From Eucommia ulmoides (Eukaryota > Streptophyta > Magnoliopsida > Garryales > Eucommiaceae), in contig CM028328.1 of the NCBI GenBank assembly GCA_016647705.1, forward strand, positions 35,874,501-35,938,500: DNA of 64,000 nt, in the 5' to 3' direction. The notes below the pieces were generated by a model. That model worked only from the letters and a program-made list of their open reading frames with translations, made no database searches and was not told the origin of the DNA. Made by a program: the position numbers and the translations under genes. Shown one piece after another: positions 56,792 to 64,000 of the stretch. Each line of letters opens with the position of its first letter. Positions within the stretch are counted from its first letter, which is position 1.

Positions 56792-58198
56792 AGATAGGTG
56801 GAATATGTTTATATATTCCTAAGCCAGTTCTGGTAGTTTTCAAGTGTTATTATAGTGTTTTAATATGTTTAATACGTTTTTATTTGTTTTGTTATAAATC
56901 AGGTGTTTGGCATGAAAAATGATGAAAATGGTCTATAAACGAACAAATTGGTTCGGCGTCGGTGGAAAAAACAAGCAAAAAGACCATCTTGCAACTGCAG
57001 CCCACCGCTGCAACGGTCAAATTACATGATCAAGTAGAATGTTTCTACTTGACCATCGTTGTAGCAGTGAACCTCAGCACTGCAGTGGTGGCCTCCACTG
57101 CTATAGCGGTCATCCTGTAGAATGCCTACTGACTTTTCACCACTGTTGCGGTCTGACACCAACTGGAATTGATATTTTGGAATATTTTATTGATATTTTT
57201 TATTCCTTAATATATCCTCTCCTTCCCCAAACACAAGACCACATTTTTCGTACATTTTTTAGATACTTGAGAGCTCAAGATCAAGAACCAAGAGGAGAAA
57301 TCATCAAGAGGAGAAGAGGAAACAAGTTCGAATCCGATTTCGTCGAAGTAAAACACTCTACTTCACAAATTTGCTTTCATTTTCTTGTTTCTCTCTTTAT
57401 TCTTAAACTTTTTAACTTGTATGATGATATTATTCTTATGTAATGTTGAATATTGGGTTATGATCATGAGTAATTAAGTATCTATTGTTTAGAGATTTGA
57501 TTGAGTTCATGAAAATGTTGTTTGAATAAATCAATGTTTCGTTAATGGTTGTTCATGTTTATCCGATTGTGTTTACCGTTTTATTACTTCCATATTATGC
57601 TTGTATTGGTATTGTGGTTGGTTTGAGAATACGAGGTTTGACACTCGGGAGTGGTAACCCCAGATTCGGACTAGGGTTTAAACACAACACGACGATCTAA
57701 TGACCCGGGAGGGTATTAGAAAGTGTGCAATCCGTAAGGTTGGGGTAAGACTCATGCGACCAAGTGTCATATAGATACTTGAGGGGGACTTCGGCGTTGA
57801 CGCAAAGTCACATATTCATTCACTTTACACTCGGGAGAGGTAGTGAGTGAGATTTCGATACCTAGATTATCGGATAATGTGAATGTCGTTAATGTAAACT
57901 AGATTGAATTGAACACGTTTAAATGAATGAAGTTAATCCCTGGATAATTTACTCCCTTAAATGTCAATATTAGTATATTAGGTTAATTAGTTTAATTAGT
58001 TAATTAGTTTAGTACATTATTTTATTAACAAAAACTTAATTTTAGTCGCCTAGATTAAATTCAGATATGAAAATTGAAGTATGTAACGATAATTTAATCC
58101 AATCCCTATTGATACGAAAACTTCTACTCTTCTTACTATTCTATAAAACTTGACCCGTACACTTTCTATGAAAGTAGCGACGTAATATTCCGCTTCCA
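56792..58198 (+). repeat. GA-family solo LTR inside GB1
   Basis: Starts AGATAGGTGGAATATG (altered TGATAGG) and ends CCGCTTCCA. Flanks AATGG (56787-56791) and AAAGG (58199-58203) agree at four of five bases, a slightly decayed target duplication. Palindromes have TGCAG and TATAG cores (for example CAGCACTGCAGTGGTG near 57073). The frame at 57039-57443 is a chance opening in this LTR. Confidence 0.85.
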
Positions 58199-58750
58199 AA
58201 AGGGGGAGTCGATGAAAAAAACATTTTTGGAAATCTTGCAAAATCCATGAGTTGGGATATATGCCTAGGGTGAATTGAAACTAAAAATGACATTTTCATG
58301 TACCTTCTACCCTAACCATACATTACAACCCTCAAAGCCATTTTGATATCCAATGACATATGAACCTATGCATAATTAATGGAGAGTGACACGAAAAATG
58401 GGCTTATGGTTGTTTTTAACTTCACAATCTAGAGATCATTCAGTGTCTCTTTAGCACATTAATTTATTCGCGGTTCGTTTGGTTAGGTGAAAGTAATTGT
58501 GCACACACTTACATATCGAGAGTCTGGAGTGGGTAGAAATTAATGCTTGAAGTTGAAATTCTGGATAATCTTAATGTGTGCATTTCCTCTGAACTTAGAG
58601 CATTTTGTGGCTTCAGAGATTCTTGCACAGTTGTTGATTTGATACGAAACTCACACTTTTATCGTTCACGTTTTAGTACTTGATTTATTTTGTCTTTTAT
58701 TTTCCTTTCTTTTGCGTGAGGAGAAGCAAATATTTGAGTTTGGGGATACT
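58199..58750 (+). other. GB1 non-coding interior, right part, and polypurine tract
   Basis: No coding sequence. It ends GAGTTTGGGGATACT (58736-58750) before the 3' LTR, the GB version of the GA polypurine phrase. Confidence 0.55.
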
Positions 58751-59937
58751 TGATGAGTGGTTTCTTTATCAACAAATCAAGTACTTTTAGATTCAAATAT
58801 TTGATAGTTTTCAAGCATTTTTGTTAGTTTAATGTATTTTTGTGTTATTTTGTAGGATTCATAAATAATTGAGTGAAAAGGTGAAAGTTTGGTAAAATGA
58901 GGAGAATTGGGTTCGAATGATTCGTTAGTAGTCCAGGTACAATAATTTCAAAACCGATTTTGACCATGATGCAATCCTATTTTGGAAAACCTCAAAAGAT
59001 GGAAATTGTAGATAACTTTCGTATCTTTCCCTAGACTTTTGAATTACCTCAATCAAAGTTTGGACGAGAATGTTATGGCTAGATTTTCGTAGCTACGTGT
59101 TGTAGCACCAAAGTTCGGCTACAAAATGTCAGAAACTTCGTGCTGCAGTGCCAAAATAGTCCTACTACAGCCCAAAATCATGGATAAGACCTATTTTGAG
59201 CCCTATTTATACAATCTTATGCCTTAAACCCTAGGGGTGGCGAATTTGGGAGAGAAAACACCATTAGTGAGGCAATTTTGAGAGAGTTTTGGACAAGAGA
59301 ACACCATTGGAAGCACATAAATACTAGATAGGGAGTTTGAATTGAAGTATATTGAAGATTATTAAATATTTGAAACTTATCTCCACAAAAAATAGTTTTC
59401 TCTTCCTTTCTCTCACCATAATCTTTATTGATTTGTATTTGTGATATTGTGTTGAACATGTTTGTATTTATGAATTTCTTGAAAAGATTAGTATGGATTT
59501 CATTATGTTGAGTTAAAGTTTCTATCTAGGGGGATTTGAATAGATTTGTATGAACTATGCCTTGAGACATTAAAATTTTGTTAATATGATTGCATGTTTC
59601 GATCATTTATATTTCTTTATGTGTTTTGCTAATTTATACGAAAGGAAAATTAGATATCATAGATGTGTAAGATTAAGCATTCGAGAGGTGATACTCTTGC
59701 ATATTGAGACCGGAGAAATACAACCCTTACTTTATTGAGTGCGAGATGATAATATAATTTGGATAGCCATTTAATGGGTGTGACTTAAAGATTGGATAAT
59801 TAGTTTAGTTGAATAAAGATATTAATTCGAATAATTATACAAATTATCTTACATGGCATTCGATGGGTGGAAGTGAGGTTAATTTAGACACCCATGATTA
59901 ATGATTAGGCATGAATTTAATTAACATGTATGAATTG
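58751..59937 (+). repeat. GB1 3' LTR, first part
   Basis: TGATGAGTGGTTTCTTTATC onward aligns with 53031-54220. It is interrupted at AATTG by a Cop3-family solo LTR and resumes at 62122. The two GB LTRs differ more than the Cop3 LTRs do by eye, supporting an older insertion. Confidence 0.88.
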
Positions 59938-62121
59938 TGTTGGCCCAGTAGAATACCCAAGAGAGGGGGGTGAATTGGGTAATTAAAAAAATTTCAGAGA
60001 AATAATAACGCTTCAAAAATTGAACAATTAATTTTATTTTAAAATTAATTATTATTTTTATAGCAGCGGATAAGTGTAATCAGCTCTAGATGCATACCCA
60101 AACAACACAAGATAAAATAAAAGAAATAAGTAATGTAGTACACACCGATATATCCTAGTTCACCAAGCTACTCTTGGCTAATCCAGTCCTCCGAGCTCCA
60201 TAGAGATTCTTACCCATTAAACTCAAGATTCCTTTATAGGTAGGAACCAAACCCTCACAATAATTCTTTTCATAGGCTCAGAATAAACCTTTACAAATTT
60301 CTTTTCCCAGGCTCAGGAATAACCTCTACTTTTTATAAGCTCGAGAATAACCTAATTCTATTATAGGGAGAATCACAACCTAATTTTTTTTATGCCTTAG
60401 GCTCAAGAATCAAAACCTCACCAACACTCCAAATATCCTTTTACCCGATAAGGATTGAACCGTTACAAATTTCACACAAAATCAATTCTATTCAGGAAGA
60501 ATTACTACCTCAATTTCTTTATAGGAAGAGACTGAAAACTGGCTACCCTTTGATTAAATACCCCCAACAGTATTTAATCTGTCACACTACTCACAGATAC
60601 AAATTGATAAGCAGATTATCTCACTCAGAGATTCTACCACCCCAAATAAATTAAAACTCGATTAATATCCCAAATCTAGTGATAGAAAAGTGTGATATTG
60701 AAAATCTGATTTTAAATAAAAGATGGGTAACAAATAATTGAGCACGTAATCAGATTCAAAAAAAAAATTATAAAACATTTTCTTCAATAAAATTGGAAAC
60801 AATTTCTAAAGATCAATTTCCAAAAATTAAACAAGCAATGCACAATAGAAAGTGATTGGAAATATCTCACCCAGAATCCACAGAAAAAATAAATAGAGTG
60901 ATGTTACTTCAGATCCGGTAGCAGCAAAGATTAATAGCCAATGATTCTCAACATCGTCTCTTAGAATAGCTCTCACAAAATCTCAAAATGATATCTCTTA
61001 TAACATCTTAATATGATCTCAACTCTTTAATCTCTCTTAATCTATGTTTCACTACTTAATAAAATATAAAAAACGTAGGCCTATATATATGGGATACAAA
61101 TCAGCTCTCTAACGGCTAGTTCTCATATGTCATGACATTTAAATGCTCTCTTAGACCCCGTATATCATTATGACTTCATTTTGGTTTAATTCACTTAATA
61201 AATGGCTTTTGAATCTTTCAATTAAGTCCCTCAAACATTTTTCAATCTCAATTAAATAGAATAGAAACAATTTTATGTACCAAATTGGAAACATTAAAAT
61301 TTAATGAACCAACTTAATAGGATTTAAATAATAGGTGAAATATGTCTTAAACATCATAAGATCCCTTAAATCTCTCACAAATCCCAACCAAAAATGGCTA
61401 CTTTTAGATATGAATTCGGAATCCTCATTATCCTGAAACAATGCTCTTAGTCGACCGGTCAGTCGACTGCTAGATTCAGGATGTAACCAAGCCAAAGCTT
61501 ATGCATTAATCGGTCGACCTATCTGCCGACTTGGAGATTTAGAGAGTTTGATTTACCTTCACTGGTCGACTTACCTGTCGACTTAGAGATGCAGAGAGTT
61601 CATCTTCTCTTCACCGGTCGACTTACCTGTCGACTTAGAGATACAGAGAGTTTCACCTGTTTGGTCTGGTCAACTTACCAGTCGATTCATGCATGTTGGA
61701 TCTCTTTTCTGAACTTATTTTTAACTTATTCTTATTTATGTTTTCGCCTCTTTAACCATTTTCTTTTCTTAATAAGCTCCACTAACTTCTTAAATTCCAT
61801 TTTAGTCAATTATAAATATTTCTTTCCAAATACACATAGGAGCAAATAATTTCATCTTATCAAAACACACATAAACAATAAAAACATTTTGTGTCATGTG
61901 TGTTCCTAATTGGGATATTAAGAGTTGAAATTCACCTGAGTTGTTTTCCCTAATTTTTTCAAACTCTTAATTCTTCATCATCTTTGACATCATCATTTAG
62001 CTTCCATTCATAATTTGCCATCGCATCTTCATCACTGGAACTTAATTAATTAAAACACTTAACAAACCATTAGTTCCACCCAAACATCAACACTTAATTG
62101 TTCATCAAAATCATATCAACA
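59938..62121 (-). repeat. Cop3-family solo LTR with perfect AATTG target duplication
   Basis: Reversed copy of the Cop3 LTR: plus strand starts TGTTGGCCCAGTAG and ends CATATCAACA. Flanks AATTG (59933-59937 and 62122-62126) are a perfect duplication. Its paired-box array is the most regular seen: pairs start at 61513/61525, 61565/61577, 61617/61629 and 61669/61681, every 52 bp, with a further pair at 61450/61462. No interior remains. Confidence 0.95.
61450..61686. promoter_or_regulatory. Paired GTCGAC array, 52-bp period
   Basis: Four units with an exact 52-bp period and 12-bp intra-pair spacing, plus one outlying pair. One or both boxes of some pairs have become GCCGAC, GTCAAC or GTCGAT, while the spacing is unchanged. 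This is the clearest example of the array in the window. Confidence 0.85.
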
Positions 62122-62241
62122 AATTGGATTAGCATCGTTTAGCAAAGTGTTGTCAAACCCCCCTAGAACAATTAAGCATAGGAAGACCAAATTTTATTTT
62201 ACTTTTGAATTTATATTTGTTCTAGGTTTATTTTTACATAC
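62122..62241 (+). repeat. GB1 3' LTR, resumed part
   Basis: Aligns with 54225-54355 (AGCATCGTTTAGCAAAGTGTT) up to TTTTTACATAC, where a GA LTR begins. Confidence 0.85.
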
Positions 62242-63398
62242 TGATTGGTGTTATTTATCTATTTATTCCCAAATCGGTTTTGTTAGTTTTAGAGTATTTT
62301 TATAATTCTTTTTATATATTTTAATATATTTTTATTATTTTCGGTATAAATCAGGTGTGTGGGGTAGAAATAGATGATAATGGATCATAAATAATCATAT
62401 CAGATCAAGAACGGTAAAAGAACGGTGGAAAAACAAGCACAAGGGCCATATTCTGAAAGGCAGCCCACTGCCTCGGCATTCAGACCACCGCTGAGGCAGT
62501 GACTATGTAGAGATAGGCCTAAGTTGCTGTAAACTCACCACCGTAGTAATGAGAACCACCTCCGCGGTGGTAAAACTGCAGAGAGGTCATGATTCCATCG
62601 CCTCCTCCACCGCTGCGGCGTAGATCAAACCAACATACCCACTGCCTAGGCGGTCACCTTTGCACAGATTTAAATATTTTTTAGGATATTTTGCCTATTT
62701 AATCCCCTTTCCTCTCTCATTTTCGACCTTCTACCACCCTTGGGATATACTTAGGGTTAGGTTTAGAGATTTTAGAGGGAGAGCTCACAACCCGAAGGAA
62801 GAAAAGAAAGAGACGCAATTGTGGAAAGGTTCAACCGCCAAATCCTCAGATATAGGCTAAGTTTCATCATTCCTCTTTTATTTCATTAACTTTGGTAGTT
62901 GTTGCGCATGTTTATCTCATTTTTTATTGTATACATGGTTACAGCCGTTAGCTAAACGTGGATTGTTTAGCGATTAACAATATATTTATAAATATGTGGT
63001 TATTTTGATTTTGGTGTTTCGTTTATGGTTGTTCTTCATTATTTAGATTGTGTTTACTGTTATTCTTTGATATTATGTTTGTTTAGATAATTAGAGAATA
63101 CAGGGTTTGACACTTGGGAGAGGTAACCCCGGATTTAGACTAGGGTTTAAACACAACACGACAACCTAACGACCTAGTAGGAAATTAGAAAGTATGCAAT
63201 CAATTACATTAGGGCGAGACTCATGTGATTATGTGTTAGAAAAGGCATTCGAGGGGGACTTCAGTGTCAATATGAAATCACATATTCGCTCGCTTTATAC
63301 TTGGGAGAGGGAGAGAGCGAGTTTACAATACAGAGATTGTCAAATAGGTCTAACACCATTAACGTAAGTCAAATGAGATCGAACACATATTTGTAAAA
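62242..63398 (+). repeat. GA-family LTR, 3' end missing, inside GB1 3' LTR
   Basis: TGATTGGTGTTATTTATC (altered TGATAGG) starts it and the palindrome block follows (for example CCACTGCCTAGGCGGTCACC, 62637-62656). Homology to other GA LTRs stops near CATATTTGTAAA at about 63398; the usual last ~200 bp and the rest of GB1 are not found. Confidence 0.8.
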
Positions 63399-63848
63399 TT
63401 GGTAAAGTTGTTGCAGGGGATCGAAAGTCTGATCGACAGACTGTTTTAACAAAACTATGTCTTCTTTCAGTTAGACTACCCTGATAGGTTCATTCGGTGG
63501 TTCTTCTATATCATCTATTAGGATAAGCTGTCGTGCTTGCGCACAAGTGAGAACTGGTGAACGGGAGACAGGTGTTTTCTTACGCACAGCATTTTTCCTA
63601 CATAAACAATAGTCATGTTAGTACTTTGCTTACAAAGGCATTTAGGGTTTTGACTAGACTCAGTTTGAAGCAAGATTTCCACAACTTCGAAATTTTATAA
63701 ATCACATAGGATTTTAACATAACAACTACTCAGATGGGGTGCCCTATATTTACAGACTATATTAACACTTTTATTTGGACACATGGAAATCTCATATCAA
63801 CTCTTTGTCATTATCGACCTCAAACTAAAACAATACCTGAATCTGAAC
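63399..63848. other. Unassigned segment with possible decayed minus-strand coding sequence
   Basis: Not part of any element named above. On the minus strand, about 63420-63580, a frame reads SRSPVLTCAQARQLILIDD and then EEPPNEPIRVV, whose composition looks protein-coding, perhaps a gypsy gag or linker remnant. I cannot identify it. Confidence 0.3.
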
Positions 63849-64000
63849 TCTAGATCTTGGGATTTTGATGGACAATTAAGTGTTGATATTTTTTGTGGAA
63901 CTAATATTTTTATTGAATGTTTCAGTTTGAAGAGGGAAAATCAAGATAACATCATGAAGAAATTATGAAGGATACAAAGATCGACATTAAGAGATTGAAG
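63849..64000 (+). repeat. Start of another Cop3-family LTR, cut by window end
   Basis: From 63861 the text GATTTTGATGGACAATTAAG and GTGGAACTAATATTTTxATTGA follows the Cop3 LTR start (39690, 50620). It diverges from both Cop3 LTRs more than they do from each other. Whether it is a solo LTR or the start of an element lies outside the window. Confidence 0.75.

Larger units (their letters stand above)
53031..62241 (+). mobile_element. GB1: non-autonomous gypsy-type element, cousin of GA, with three insertions
   Basis: A 5' LTR (53031-54507), tRNA-Asp primer site, gag-like region, conserved small segment, hairpin, polypurine tract and 3' LTR (from 58751) show the same plan as GA1. It is interrupted by a GA solo LTR in the interior (56792-58198), a Cop3-family solo LTR in the 3' LTR (59938-62121) and a truncated GA LTR at 62242, after which its own 3' end is not seen. 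It begins inside the RNase H of Tat2. No pol. Broken, and older than its three guests. Confidence 0.82.

Noticed and set aside
57039-57443. 134-codon plus-strand frame as a gene
   Set aside because: It runs through the palindrome block and R region of a GA solo LTR; equivalent frames are not kept in other GA LTRs.
1-64000. tRNA or rRNA genes
   Set aside because: The only tRNA-related strings are retroelement primer sites complementary to tRNA-Asp or tRNA-Met 3' ends; no cloverleaf or rRNA core was recognised.

Overview
This window reads as nuclear heterochromatin of a flowering plant. It is AT-rich, and I can support no host gene, tRNA, rRNA or organelle insert. Almost all of it is nested long terminal repeat (LTR) retrotransposon fossils, all visibly broken in their coding parts. 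Element names below (Cop, Tat, GA, GB) are local labels.

Layout. 1-10053: Cop1, a minus-strand Sirevirus-like Ty1/copia element with ~3.07 kb LTRs that keeps only a gag remnant. 10054 to about 15860: Tat1, a plus-strand Ty3/gypsy element of Tat type with an integrase remnant, a 91-bp tandem repeat in its 3' untranslated region, an antisense reading-frame remnant and a probable 3' LTR holding a reversed solo LTR of family GA. About 15860-28020: Cop2, a minus-strand copia element with recognisable gag, protease, integrase, RT and RNase H remnants, split by a GA solo LTR (18108-19552) and a complete-structure GA element (GA1, 19760-25235). 28428-35193: two head-to-tail copies of a long LTR plus a short internal stub. 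35194-37352: the 3' part of another GA element. 37353-53030: Tat2, a minus-strand Tat-type fossil split by Cop3 (39678-52701), a second Sirevirus-like element, itself carrying GA3 (42667-47445) in its gag. 53031-62241: GB1, a cousin of GA, holding a GA solo LTR, a Cop3-family solo LTR and a truncated GA LTR. The last 150 bases begin another Cop3-family LTR.

Three patterns stand out. First, both Cop1 and Cop3 have gag remnants but no visible pol between gag and 3' LTR; Cop3 instead carries an extra reading frame with a TATA-like box. Second, the Cop3 LTR holds a ~52-bp tandem array of paired GTCGAC boxes spaced exactly 12 bp, and two more pairs with the same spacing occur inside the element directly upstream of the extra reading frame's TATA-like box. 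Third, families GA and GB have a tRNA-Asp primer site and share a small conserved protein segment and a GC-rich hairpin, while GA LTRs carry arrays of GC-rich palindromes of the form CACCGC...GCGGTG.

Boundaries with 5-bp target-site duplications are the firmest calls: CTAAC (Cop3), ATACC (GA3), AATTG (Cop3-family solo LTR) and GTAGC (GA solo LTR). All domain names come from reading translations by eye, with no database search.
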